Positions 1 to 12,902 of a stretch of DNA of 49,450 nucleotides are shown here, one piece after another. Source of the stretch: Gracilaria domingensis (lineage: Eukaryota; Rhodophyta; Florideophyceae; Gracilariales; Gracilariaceae); assembly GCA_022539475.1 (NCBI GenBank), contig VCMS01000478.1, positions 1-49,450 on the forward strand. The letters run 5' to 3'. The translations under genes were made by a program, and so were the position numbers. The notes below the pieces were generated by a model. It was given only the letters and a program-made list of their open reading frames with translations. It did not search any database and was not told the origin of the DNA. Numbering within the stretch: the stretch's first letter is position 1; each line of letters opens with the position of its first letter.

Positions 1-1846
1 TTTGGTATTTTGCCAGAGTGGCAAAGATTGGCATACAGATTGGCAGACATTATCAGCAGCATGGCAGCACAGAACAATTTGAGATTGCTCGCCGCCGGTC
101 GCGAGCTATGGACTCGGGTTGGACTCGGAGGTGTGCATGGTATGGGTTTGGCAGGTTCATGTAGTTTTAAAGTACGAGGAGACTAGAGCTTGTTGAGTGT
201 GTATGCGATGGGAGTTGAGTGGATATCAGTCTTGGTAGCAGCTAAACTCGGTAGTCTGGAAGGAGTGAGGTTCTGTGGTATTATTTGAATTGGCCGAGGA
301 AGCGTCAATTTGTGCTGGAGTAGACGCGTCGTGAAATTCGCGGTAGAGTAGTAGAGTTCCACGGAGCTACAGTGGATTATTGTGCTCGCAGTAGTCTGGT
401 CCAGGAGATACTATATCGTTGAGTTAATTGTCTGTACTTCCGCGCGCGCGCAGAGTCATTCGGGCCAGACTCATGAAACTTGGTGTCTGCTCGCTTCCCT
501 CGCTCTTGTTCTCTCCTCTCATCACTCAATTGCATGCATCGTCGTCGGGTTTTTTCGAAGTATTGCCATTCTTGGTTGATTGTTTCCTACTCCCGCTTTC
601 GTGCCTCGTTCCATATGTCTGAATGTTATGTCTTCTTTCGGAGGGTGTGCCAACATGACTCTATCGTCTTCTTGATCTGAACCCTGAGTAGGTGTACGTT
701 GAGGCTCGCATGATGCTCTTGAAGCGTGATGTAGGAGTCGCAATAGATTATGTAAGGCTGGACAACAGCTACTGCGGCCCTTGTTTGATTTACTAAGTTC
801 TGCAGGATGATAGGGTGATCCAAAGAGACGACGTGGCTTATTATCGATTGAGTGTGTGCTTGGGCTAAGTAAGAAAGATTTGATTGCGATAGAGCGTATA
901 TGCATATCATTCAGTTCTCAGTACGAAATTGACGAGTATAGCGATAGTAATGATGGGCAATGAAGCGAATTGGCAATGCATGGAGATGATGGCAGTCACG
1001 TGATTTCATGAGGAGGTTCTACTTTTCAGCTATTGAGCGCACTGGATGTACTAATACAAGGATAGAGATGTAACAATGAAAATCGAATTAGATATACGCG
1101 TTCTCTTAAAATCGAGATGTGGGGCATAGAACTGAAGCTTAGTTTGAGAAAGTCGTGGATTGTATTGCATTACTGATGGCGGGTCAAAGGTATAGCGAGA
1201 GTTGTTGTATTTTGGCGAGGCAGTTATTTGAGCTCAATAACTTAAGTTGTTTAATGGATACTGCGTGAGTTTATGGTGAGAATTTATAACTTGAAAATAT
1301 GATGGAACTGATGCTGTCAATGGGCATACAGCATGTTGAAGCAATTAGAAGTAGCCAACGATAGTTTGAAGATCAGGGCTATACGACAATGCATGTTATC
1401 GGTGATTGACTGTGATATGATGGCTGAGATTGTGTGGAGTACATCACTGTAAGGCGTCTAGAAGCTTGGTTGGAAGTTTTGCATTGCATAGTGTCTCACG
1501 TCTCACCACCTCTAGATATTTGTTCCTCTTATCCATCGGTCATACCGGATTCTGTCTAGAGTGTTCGGATACACTTATCAAAATAGAGGTTACTAGCAGT
1601 GGTGAACGTTCAGAGCAAGCGCTGGGATGGTGGTGATGGTTAATCAGGGATTATGCAGATATTCCATGGAACGATTTTAATGTCAAATTGAGACACAGAA
1701 CTCGTTTGCTCGATTGCGGTGGTTTGTGCCGCTTCCGGGGTTCTTTTATCTCACTATCATGTCGATGCAAGACTTTGCCTTCCGTCCTTGCTTCGAACCT
1801 TTTTTCGTGCAACGATTAACCGCTTTCTACACTTTCTCTCAATTCA
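1..1846 (+). repeat. Partial noisy copy of the 2,096-bp unit (L0)
   Basis: The window opens inside a unit, at the segment equivalent to ORF B (TTGCCAGAGTGGCAAAGATT is recognisable near base 10). It runs through the ORF C, D and E equivalents to the ORF A start region near 1847. Short stretches match the clean right-hand units in the same order, but single-base insertions and substitutions break every frame. None of the small open frames here should be read as a gene. Confidence 0.8.
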
Positions 1847-4755
1847 ATGTCAAGTGATATTGTTCAAGCGAGATGTTGTATCGATGACTTATATTAGTTA
1901 CATATATCTCATGAACTATTATATGTTTTCGCAATGGCTTCTAGATAAGACAGTAGGCGACGAGCTTGAAATTAAGATATCGTTTGAGGAGTTGGTTATT
2001 TGTATTGATCTCTTAGTTAACTTCAGACACCCACGCAGTCAGAACTTCATATTCGGATTAACGACCTCGCCTTAATAAGACTGCTCCTGATGAGTGATGT
2101 ATATAAGAATGATGTTGACGTTGGAGAGAATCTGGGGTGAAATTGATTTATTATTTCTTGGAATACTGGGAAGAGTATGTCTCATATTTGGATGTGACGC
2201 TGTGTACGATTCGCTTTGAATACAGGTTTTTCTTTATTTGGCTTGTTGAGCCTATGCGTTAAATGTACCAATGTGGAGGCCCGTATAGGCGATGCAAGAT
2301 TAAAGTGAAGATATTATGTTTGATGTATTGAGTGTGTATTGTGATTGTTAGTTTGTAGTAGCTGTGTGTTTGTGCCGTTGTAAGATCATGTTGTTGCTCT
2401 TGTCGCTAAGCGTTCTGAGAAATTGTGGTTCGAATGTGTTGTCTCTTACTCTTTCAAGGGACTTTACTCGTTGACCCGCACGCGTCCTTTGAACTCTTCG
2501 CCAGAAGGCGGGCCATAACAGTTAGCTGTCGTTTCTCGCTATCCCTGGGTCCTTCTTTCTGTTCTTCCCGCTTATCGACGTCAAGTACATGATATTGCTC
2601 TTGTCGGCCTTTTTTCAGTTTTATTTCCACTTATCAGATTGATTTATTTCCTATTCCCTTTCGTGGACTGATAGTCTGCTTTCATGGCTGTTTATGTTCT
2701 GTCTATTTGGAGGGTTGTTGTCATAGGCTGGAGCGATAGATGCTGGTACAGCTTTGCCGTTCTATAAGGGACTGAAGCTTTTTGGTTATTGAGTATGTCC
2801 AAGAGATTGGTCAGATATTATAGATTGGCAATCTAGAGTATTTGCTATACCGAACTTGACATGCTCAGTCACGTGTTGTGATAGTGCTGTGCTGTTATGG
2901 CTGCGAGCAGGGCCTTCAGCTTGTTGTGTTCGCCGGTTTGACTTGTTTGAACCGGGCTTGCCTGTGGGTTTCTTCGGCAGGTCCGTGAAGATTTATTCAG
3001 GAGTTTTTTTGGTTTTTCGGTTTTTGTTAGTCACTTGTTAGCAGTAAAGATATGTATATGTCGAGAGTTTAGATATTTTGAGATATGGACCGATCAGGAC
3101 GCACAAAAGTTTGCTTAGAAGTACTACGCAGCTGATGTTGTACGGTAATGTTTCGTCAGGTTTTGGTTGTCTGTACTGTCTCCCGCGGTGTCACATCTCC
3201 GACAGAATCGTCATTTGACTTTGGTGTCTTGCTCGCTTCCCTACGCTTTTAGTGTTGTCTCTACGCTCTCATCTACGCGTCAGATGTTCATGTCTGATCT
3301 GGTGACGTCGGCGTTTATGTTGCTCAGGTATGGCTCGCACTGATTCTGGTTTTTGGATTGCTGTCCATATGCCGATGCATTGTTGACGGTGCTCTTCGCA
3401 TCGCTGGTTGCTAGCTGGGATGTTGGTTAGTGTGCTCTTTGGAGGTGTGCAAGCTCATGACTCGCACTGACTGCGTCTGCTTAGTCTAACCCTGTAAGGG
3501 TTCTGAGCCGCATGTCCTTAAGGCACTGTGTTTGCTAGGAAGTTTTGAAAGGAGTCATGATAAACTAGCTGGTCCCTAGTTTGATTTACTTCATTCACCT
3601 AATCAGTAGAGATGCATTTGTTAGTGGCTATAGTACATAGCACATGCTCTTAGGTGTTGATGTCTGCGAGCGGGTGGCATGTATCTGACTATGAATGGCT
3701 ATAATGAGGCAGTAATTGATAAGTGATATAAGTAGAGACGAGCAGAAGGACGTATGTGTATTGATACATTAGTCGTCATTCATTCAGTTCAGGATTAGCT
3801 GGAGAGGCACGCGAAGTTATCCGGTGAGGAGTATTGAGTATAGAGTAGAGCCACGTCATCCGCGAAGTAGGATCAATATATTAGGTGTATCGTACTACGG
3901 ACGCAGTGGCAATGATGTCTATTGAGCTGGCAGGGTTTCTAGAGCGCGTTATTGCGATGTTGTCATATATACGACTTAATTGTATACAGGATGGAATGCA
4001 GTATTACGGAGGTAGAACAGCGATTATGTACGGCTCTATAGAATCGTATAAGGTCGGGGAGCCTGAGTGATAGAGACGAAGTTTGATTGATAGAGCGGTT
4101 GGATTGGCATGTTGCTTCATATAGAAGCGGATGATCGAATGAGGTATTCATTGATGTTGTTGTGCTAGCAGTTCTATTTCGGCAATACTTATAATTTTGC
4201 AGCGTGAGTTATGGAATTATTAAAGAATTCATAATGTGAGTTTCGATGGATTATACACTTGAGGACACTAGGAAGACGTCAACGAAGGTTTAGAGAGTCA
4301 GGGCATACTAAGATGGGTCTATCGATGAGTATGCTGAGCATGATTATTTGTGGTGATTAGTGTTGAAGATAATCATCTGAGCGGTTAGTTAGCGTCTTTA
4401 TTATAGGTCTCTCGTGAAGTTTTTCATTGCAGTTGATCAGTCTCCCTCTATTCCCTCTTTGTCACGCTTTTAAATCGGGGATTTCTTCTCGTCATTGGAC
4501 CTTTATCAAACATAGGTTCTAGCACAGGTGTGTAAGTTGGGGCAAGCTGGTATGATGTACTGGGTTAACAGGATTCCAGCCATGGACAATGTCAAATTTG
4601 TTATACATGAAGTATTGCATTGCTTGGTGGTGTCTCGTTTCCGTTTTTCGGTCTCGCATCTCACTATCATTTTCGATCTAACTTGCCTTCCCGCTTTTCG
4701 CAAATCCCTCTTTTCGTGCAATCGATATAACCGCTTATTCTACAGCTCACTCAAC
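1847..4755 (+). repeat. Noisy unit copy L1 (2,909 bp)
   Basis: Measured from one ORF A start equivalent to the next, this copy is about 39% longer than the clean unit. Landmarks in order include the ORF A start context (1847), the GGTGTGCAAGCT segment (3446), the MSSLEGVQ-leader equivalents and the TCATGATAAACT-like ORF C region. Extra bases are scattered rather than block-like, as expected for insertion errors. No intact ORF remains. Confidence 0.75.
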
Positions 4756-7573
4756 ATGTCCATATGATATTTCAGCGTTTAATTAATACGATGCCTTATA
4801 AGACAAATAGCAGGAATCTATTTATGTTATTCGCATGGTCGTTTCTAGAAACAGCGAGACTGTTAACATAATATTGTTTGTGGAGGAGTTGGATCGATTG
4901 ACTCATTTACATTCAGCCCGCAGTTCTCAGAACTTCCATAACGGGATTTAGACCCTTAAAGACTGCTTGAGGATATTGTAATTAGATCGCAATTGTACGT
5001 TGGAAGAGATATTTTTGGGTTAGGTGCAAATTATTTATTATTACTTGAATTTCTCGTAGCGTATTTGGTGCTAGATTTTGCTCGGATGGGACCTGTGGTA
5101 CGATCGCTTGAATACAAGGTTCCTTTATTGCTTTAAGAGCCATACTGGCGAAAACATTGGAGCCCTATAGAGCATCAAGAAAGGGAAGAATTATGTTTTA
5201 TGTTTTATGGTTTGTTCGATTGTTGTTTGTAGTCGTCGGTTTTTGTCGTTTCGTAATTTTTGCTTCTGCAACTTTGGATGAATTTATTTGTGAAGCCATT
5301 GATTATGTCTCACTTCAAAGACACTCTGTAGACGTTGCTCCGTCGCGCAGCATTTCCAACAGGGCGGCTCATAAAGTTACTTGTCTCTCGCTTTTCCTGG
5401 GTTCTTGTTTCTGCCGATTCCGCTTATTTCGAGCTCTTCAATATCATTTCATTTCAGCGTTCCGCCTTGTTCAGTTATTTTCCAGCTATAGATTATTTTT
5501 TTTCCCTATCCCTTTCGTGCCTGTATTATTATGCTCTTTCGTGCTGTTGGATGGAGATCTTCTTTGAGAGGCTGTGCATAGCTAGTGCAGCGATACGTCT
5601 GACAGATGCCGGCCGCGTCGCTAAGAGTGGCTGCTGTTATGGTATTTATTCACAGAGATGGTCAAAAGATTTATGGCAACTAGATCTGTGGCCGATGACA
5701 GTCTCATCATGCAGTATGGTCAGCCACGCTTGGATCGGCTGGGTCGACTATGGATCTTGGACGGGGCGGCCCTGTGGTTTGTGCAGCTTAAACCTTCTGG
5801 AATTCGCAGAGTTATGTGTTTAGGTGATTTGCGGCTTGTATGTTATCACAATTGTAGGCAGAGATGTGTTTGTATGTCGTTGATGTTTAGGTTTTTTTAG
5901 TGAATGTTGCCAGACGGACAAATTAATTCGTTACTCATTGTTAATGTGTACGGTTATGATGATGTTTTCCGTCAGGTTGTTTGTCTGTACTTCTCGCTCG
6001 GCACGATCTCGACAGAGGACGGTGAGATGACTTCTGGTGGTGGTCTTCTCGCGATGGCCTTTGTCTAGTGTCAGATTTTTCTGGTGCTGTGTCTGTCGCT
6101 CTTCTCTTCTGAGGTGTCACTCGCTGAAGATTTTTGTAGTATCATAGAAGCTGAATGCGCTGCGGGTCGTTTTTTCAGGTATTGTCATTTCTGGATTTAT
6201 TTGTTTCCTCACCCGCGCTTGTGTATCGTGTTCTTCCATGTGTTTCTGACTATGTACTTCTATAGTCGATCCTATGTGGAGGGGTGTATTGCGAACCATA
6301 GCATAGCGTCTATCGGTTCTTGATCCGCAATAACCCTGATAGGAAGTTCTCTTGGGGCCCGGCATCGTGTCTCTACAGCTGTGGTATGATGAAATGTAAT
6401 TGGAGAAGATGTGACAAACCTGAAACTTAGGCTCCTTGTAATTTTATCGTGTAAACTGGTTTAATCGAGCATGATTGCCAAATAGCACTAGCGTTAATGA
6501 GGTCGAGTTGAGTCTCTTGGCGCTTATTAGAGAAAGATAGTCAGAAGACGTTTATCATTGCTATACGTCGCATTTCCAGTACGAGAAGTGATGTTAGTAT
6601 ATGGCGAAGGTTTATATGGATTGGTCAGCATCAGAGATGGCCATGATGAGTAGTGACAGCGTCAGCTTGTCAATGAGGAGGTTGTACTTGAGCTATTGCC
6701 AAGTTGAAACAAGGAGTGATAGAACAAAGAGAAAGTGCGATTTCATTGAACGTCTAAAATCACAGTGTGTGAGCGCATCGCAAAATGAGAGTTGGATCTT
6801 GAAATAGGCGTTGGATCGCTTTGTGCTTTGTCGTCACGGCTCAGGGATCTTAGTATGCTTGTTTTTGCAGCAGTTTATGTGTCAGGGCTACAGTTAGACG
6901 TTAATTGTTGTGCTGCGTGGAGGAGTTAGATTCAGAATTATTATAAGATTAGTTATAAATTGTAAGTATCATTTGGATTAACATTCAGACACTAGAGACA
7001 ATACGAGAGTTTAGATTTCGGGAGTAAAGCAATGGGCAGTGTTGTACTCGTGGATGTGGCTGTTGGGATGTGCTTGGTGATTGTTGTGGAGCGCGATACG
7101 CTGTGCATCGAGTGAGAGCGTCCTAACTAACACTACACGTTGCGCTGGAAAGTTTGTTCGATTGCAGATGTATCGTCTCGAGACGTCGCATTCCACTAGC
7201 TCGTAGCTGTTCCCCTCTTTTCGCGCATCCGAGAGTCAGGGATTGCTATGTGTCATGTGGTGAGAGAACTTAGTCATATATAAGATTCTTGGACACAGTT
7301 GGCTGAACGTTGGCAGAGCTGGGGCAGGTGTGTATGGGTTAGACAGGGATTCAGGAGGCGGTCAATGAAGGCACATAAATGTTCAAATTGATTAACCAGA
7401 CAGTTTTATGCTTATTGCGTGGTGTTGTTCCGTTCTTCCTGGGTCTTTCATACTATGCTTGCGATCTATACATGCGATCAATTCTTGGCTTGTCCGCGTT
7501 TTCACCTATATCGTGTTTCTGTAGCACGACTAACGCGCTTACCCTCCACGCGAGCAGTTAACACTTCAGAAGC
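4756..7573 (+). repeat. Noisy unit copy L2 (2,818 bp)
   Basis: The segment 4756-5220 still follows ORF A closely (for example the region coding for GCTTTAAGAGCC and GGAAGAATTATG). The rest is more scrambled. Inflation is about 34% over the clean unit. The open frames around 5157-5823 are products of this noise over the ORF A/F and leader region. Confidence 0.75.
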
Positions 7574-10127
7574 ATGTGCCAAGTGATATTCTCAAGCGAT
7601 AGCTAGTCGGTACTGATAAAGATGACATGATATCCATGAGAACTGCATTACTTGATTCGTAGTCTGCAGTGGCGTTTATTCCTAGAAGAAACAGGGGCTG
7701 AGAGCCGCTGGAAGAGATTAATATTTTATGGAGGAAGTTGGGGAGTGCGATTGGTTCAGTGCATTGCAGACCCTATGCAGTGTGCAGTAACCTTCATAAT
7801 CGTGGATTAGACCCCCTAAAGGACTAGCCCTATTGGAGGAATGGTAATACTTATGTAGAAATGTGTAACGTTGGATTAGAAGATAAATTCTGAAGGGGTT
7901 GATTAATTGATTATTTATTTATTGAATTCTGGATAGTAAATTTACCGCTAATATGTTGGTGTGACATGTGTATACGATAGCGTCATGTGAATACACTAGA
8001 GGTCTCCTTTATTGCTTTATAGGAGACCTACCTTGGGATGACATTGGAGCCCGTTATAGATTGCATCTATATATGAGAAGGAAGAATTTATGATTTAGTG
8101 TTTTATGGTTTGTGATTTAGTTTGGTTGTTAGTCGTGGTCTCTCGTGTTGTGCAATTTTAGTGGCTCAGCAGAGCTTTGACAGAAAATTGTGGAAGCCTA
8201 TTGTGTTTGTGCTATGCACTTTATCAAAGAAGACCAGTAGTTCTCGCGTCGCGGCAGCATTTTTATGACATGGGCGCATGCATACAGTTACGGACTGTCT
8301 CTTCGACTGTCCGCCCTGCGCGTCTTATTTTACTTGGTCCCCATGTCGATAGTCACTCAATACTCATCTTATCGCATTGTCCGTTCCTTTGGTTATTTCA
8401 CTGATTAATTTTTATGTTTTTATCGCACGTATACTCCTTGTACGGTTGGCCTGTCTTCTTTGTCTGGCTTGTTGTTGATTGATCTTCTTTGGAGGGTGTG
8501 TGCTAAGCTAAGCGCCATGAGTCCTGACAGGCCCGTTCATTTATTAGGCTAGTTTGTTTTGTGTAGTTTGTTGCAGAGTGGCGAGTTTGGCCTAACGAGA
8601 TGTGGTCTTAGACCATTTCATCAGCAGCATGGCAGGCCAGCTTGTGCGTTCCGTCGAACTTGTCTTGATTTACGGGCTGCCTGTGGTTGGTTAGCTAATT
8701 TATTCAGAAGTTTTTGATTTCGGTTTGTTAATTCCACTTGTAGTTAGAAATGTATCGAGAGTAGTTTTTTTTTGAATGGCGACGACAATATTTATTCGGT
8801 ACTCTGAAATGTGTCGGTAATGTTTCGTTCCGGTTTTTTTTGGTTCTGTATTCCCGCCGCGGCATACATCTCGACAGAATCTTGCTCTTATGATTTTACT
8901 TGTGTGTTCTCTCGCTTCCCTCGTCTTTTCTTTCATCTCTCCTCTACATACACTCAATATATCATCGCGTCCGTTTTTTCAGGTATTGTCCATTCTGGTT
9001 CATGTGTTTCCTACCACCTTCTCGTGTTCGTCTCTTCCATTTGATGATTGTGGTCTCATCGAATACTGGCTTGGAGGGTGTGCACCAGATGTGACTCTAA
9101 TCGTTCTTCGCACTCGCTAACTCTGTACTGGTCACGCTGGATGGCGCATTGGTCTTCTCTGAAGCTGTGAGTTGATGTAAATCTTTGAAGGTCGCGCAGA
9201 GAAACTATGGGCGCACCATATTAGCTTGACGTAAATGTTAGTCGAGTGATTGGTGGCCTAAAAGCACTTGCGCTGTGTCAATATCGATCTGAGTTCTTGG
9301 GCTATAAGAACAGATTTATTCGAATGCCGTCTTATCCATCTCATAGTCAATCTCCAGTAAACGAATGAAGTAATATGCGAGGTTACTATTGGAGGCAACT
9401 CAAGAATGCCATCATGATATGCAGTCCACTTTCATGAGGACGCTTCTACCTCTTACTATTCGACCACTATTAAAGCAAGGTGATAAACAGAAAACGATTA
9501 TTACCGCTAAATCAAGTGGGGCATAACGAAGTTATTGAAAGCGTTGATGCTTGGCTTCTAAGCGGGATCAAAGGGTGTCATTGGTTTTGTGGCAGCAGTT
9601 ATTGTCGGCATAGGCTTATTGTTTGGCGCGTGAGGTTATTGGAATTAATAAAGAATTTAGTAGATGAGTTCATGGATAGGGGACATTAGAACTGGAAGAA
9701 GGCAACGCAGTTACGATCGAGGGCCATAACAACATGCAGTTATCGTGATTGCGTGGTGATATTCGGTGATTTGTGCTGAGATACAGGGTCACGTGACGCG
9801 CGTCTAATAAGCCTTGTGAAGTTTTCATTGCAGTTTTCACGTCTCCCTCTAAGATTCCTCTTTCCATAAGCAATACGGGCGATTCTTGTCCTTGGACACT
9901 ATCAACTACGGTTCACACAGTGGTCAACTGCTGGCAAGCTGGAATGTTCGTCACTGTTTACACAGGACTTCAGCATGGACAACATGCAAACTTGACGAAC
10001 AGACAGCCCTTCGCTCGCCGGCTGGTCTGGTCCGTCTTCCTGGGTCCTCATCTCACTCATCATCGATCAACTTGCCTTCCGCTTTTCACCTTTTTGCTGC
10101 ACGTAACCGCTTTTTCTACACTCTCAC
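7574..10127 (+). repeat. Noisy unit copy L3 (2,554 bp)
   Basis: All landmarks are present in unit order: ORF A region at 7574-8100, leader copy 1 around 8240-8500, ORF B equivalent 8520-8700, leader copy 2 around 8860-9090, ORF C/D equivalents 9090-9650. Inflation is about 22%. Frames are broken throughout. Confidence 0.78.
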
Positions 10128-11782
10128 ATGTTCAAGTGATATTTCAAGCGATATACGGATGCTTATAAGACAATATCCAGGAACTATTATTTTGATTATT
10201 CGCATGGCTTCTAGATATTATCAGCGAGACTGAAATTAATATTTTTGGAGGAGTTGGATCGATCTGATCACGTTACATTTTCAGAACCGCAAGTCAGAAC
10301 TTCATATTCGGTGATTAGCTCCCTTATAAGACTGCCCTTATGAGGTTAAGTGATAGAGAATTTATTTGTACGTTTTGGAAGAGAAATCTGGGGTGAATAT
10401 TTCATTATATTTCTTGAATTCTCGCAAGTATTCTATATTCTTTTGGATGGACCTGTGTAGATCGCTTGACATTACAGAGGTTCCTTATTGCTTAAGACGC
10501 TACTGGAAAACATTGGAGCCCGTTAGGCATCAGAAAGGAAGAATTGATGTTTATGTTTAGGTTTTTGTGAATCTCGTTTGGTGGTGTAGTCGTGGTTGTC
10601 GTTGTAATTTTGCTCGCACTTTGAGAAATTGGAAGCCATTTTGTCTCACTTCAAGAACCTTGTACTTCCCGCGCGCAGCATTTCAACCAGGGCTTCGCCC
10701 GATAAAGTTACTGTCCTCTACGCTTCTCCTGGGTCTTTTCTGCCCGCTTATCACCTCAATTTATCGATCATAGGCTCCGCCGTTTCAGTTATTTCCACTA
10801 GTAATTATTTTTTCTACTCGCTTCTTTGTGCCGCTGTTCTCTTCTGCCTGTTATCGCTCTTTCTTTGAGGGTGTGCAAGCTTACGCCATTGTCTGACAGC
10901 GCCTTTGTCTTACAGGCTACTTCTTGGTACTTTTGCCAGAGTGGTCAAAGATTGGCACCAAGATTGGCAGACATCTCATCAGCAGCCACTGGCAGCCCAG
11001 CTTGGTGCGCCGGTCGACTTGGTCTTGAACGGGCCTGCTGTGGGTTGGCAAGCTAATTATTCAGGCAGTCCTTTTTTGTGTTAGCTCGGTGTTCTGGTTA
11101 TCATCTTGTTACTTAGAATTGTATCGAGAGTGTAGTTTTTTGAATGGCCAGACGACAAATTTACCGGTACTCTGACTGTGTACGGCTAATGTTTCCGCCT
11201 CAGGTTTTGTTGTCTTGTACTTCTCCTCGCGCGTTCCAACATCTCCGCAACGCATTAGTGCATGAACCTTGGTCGTCTTCTCGCTCTACCCTCGCTTCTT
11301 TTCCTCTCGCTCTCAATACTCAATATCATATCGCGTCCGTTTTTCAGGTATTGCATTCTTGGTTATTTGTTCCTACCCCTTTCGTGCCTCTTCCATTTCT
11401 GACTCGCTCTAATGTCTTTCTTTGGAGGGTGTGTTGCAACATGACTCTATGCGTTCTTGATCCTAAATTCCTGTGGGTCCTGAGGCCGCATGTCCTCTAA
11501 CGCTTGTGTTGAGAAATTTTGAGGTGGCAAAACTACCTGGCCCTTTCATTCTAATTTTTAATCAGTGATTGCCAAAACACTTGCTTATCACTCGTATTGT
11601 TGTCTCTTGGGCAAAAAAAAATACACAAAAAGAACAACAAAAAAAGGAAAAAAAAACAACAGGAACAAAAAAACAAAAAAAATATAAAAAAAAATAAAAA
11701 AAGAAAAGAAGAAAAAAAAAAAAAGGGAAAAAAACAAAAAAAAAAAACAAAAAAATAAAAAGAAAACAAAAAAAAAAAAAAG

Positions 11783-11816
<34 letters not shown>

Positions 11817-11975
11817 AAAAAAAAGAGAAAAAAAAAAGGAAAAAAAAAAGAGATAAAAAAAGGGAAGGAAAACAAAAAAAAAAAAAAAAAAAAAAAAAAA
11901 AGAAAAAAAAAGAAAAAAAGAAAAAAAAAAAAAAAAGGAAAAAAAAAAGGAGTAAAAAAAAAAAAAAAAAAAAAA

Positions 11976-12009
<34 letters not shown>

Positions 12010-12902
12010 AAAAAAAGACAAAAAGCAAGCAAAGAAAAAAAACAAAAAAAAAAAACTAACAAACAAAAAAAAAAAAAAATATAAGAAAGATGTTGCACGT
12101 TTACTCATTCCATTCTTCCACGTAACGAAATGAAGTATAGCGAGGTTTATAATGGAGCATCAAGAACACTGCCCATCAATTTGACATTATCGCCAGTCAC
12201 CTTCTCATCGAGCGAGTTCTCCACACTTTACTAATTGCAATCACCTTCCAACAAGCGTCGATAAACAAGAAAACCCGAATTCAATTACGCTAACATCCAA
12301 GTGGGGCATTAAACGAAGTTATTGAATGGCGTTCGATGCTTTGCTTCTAAGCGGATCAAAGCGCTCATCATTGTTTGTTGCAGCAGTTATTTTCGGCAAT
12401 ACTTAATTTTTGGCGCGTGAGGGTTATGGAATCTAATAAGAATTATAATGAGTTCATGGCATAACATTATGAACTCGAACCAACGAAGTTTTAGATTAGG
12501 GCATAACAATGCATTATCGTGATTGCTGTGATATTGGTGATTGTGTGAGATACATCACGTCACCGCACGCGCTCTACACCTACACGCCCCTTCGCTGACA
12601 CGCTTTTCATTGATGTGGCGTCTGCCCCTCTAATTCGCCTCTTTCACATTTCCAAACGGGGATTCTTGTCATGGAACTTATCAAATAGAGGTTCACAGTG
12701 GTAACGTGGGCAAGCTGGTGTGTAATTGTCTAACAGGATTCAGCATGGACCAAACTGTCAATTGAGACAGACAGTTTGCATTGCCGGTGGTAGTTTCCCG
12801 TTCTTCCGGGTCTCATCTACTACTCATCGATCAACTTGCCTTCCCGCCCTTCTTCAACCTTTTCTCACTGCACGATCAACCGCTTTCTTCGTCACTCTCA
12901 AC
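10128..12902 (+). repeat. Noisy unit copy L4 with poly-A insert
   Basis: Without the 467-nt A block this copy is about 2,308 bp, roughly 10% longer than the clean unit. The A block splits the ORF C equivalent between TTGGGC and TATAAGAAAG, which are adjacent in clean units. The rest of the copy keeps the unit order. Confidence 0.8.
11613..12079 (+). repeat. Poly-A block of 467 nt
   Basis: Almost pure A with isolated G, C and T. It lies between TTGGGC and TATAAGAAAG, which are contiguous in every clean unit, so nothing but the A-rich block was added and no target duplication is visible. No other copy has it. A sequencing or consensus artefact is the simplest reading. A retroposed tail or simple-sequence expansion is possible but lacks any body sequence. 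Confidence 0.9.

Noticed and set aside
11551..12108. Three long minus-strand frames of almost pure phenylalanine
   Set aside because: They are simply the poly-A block read in reverse. No protein signal.
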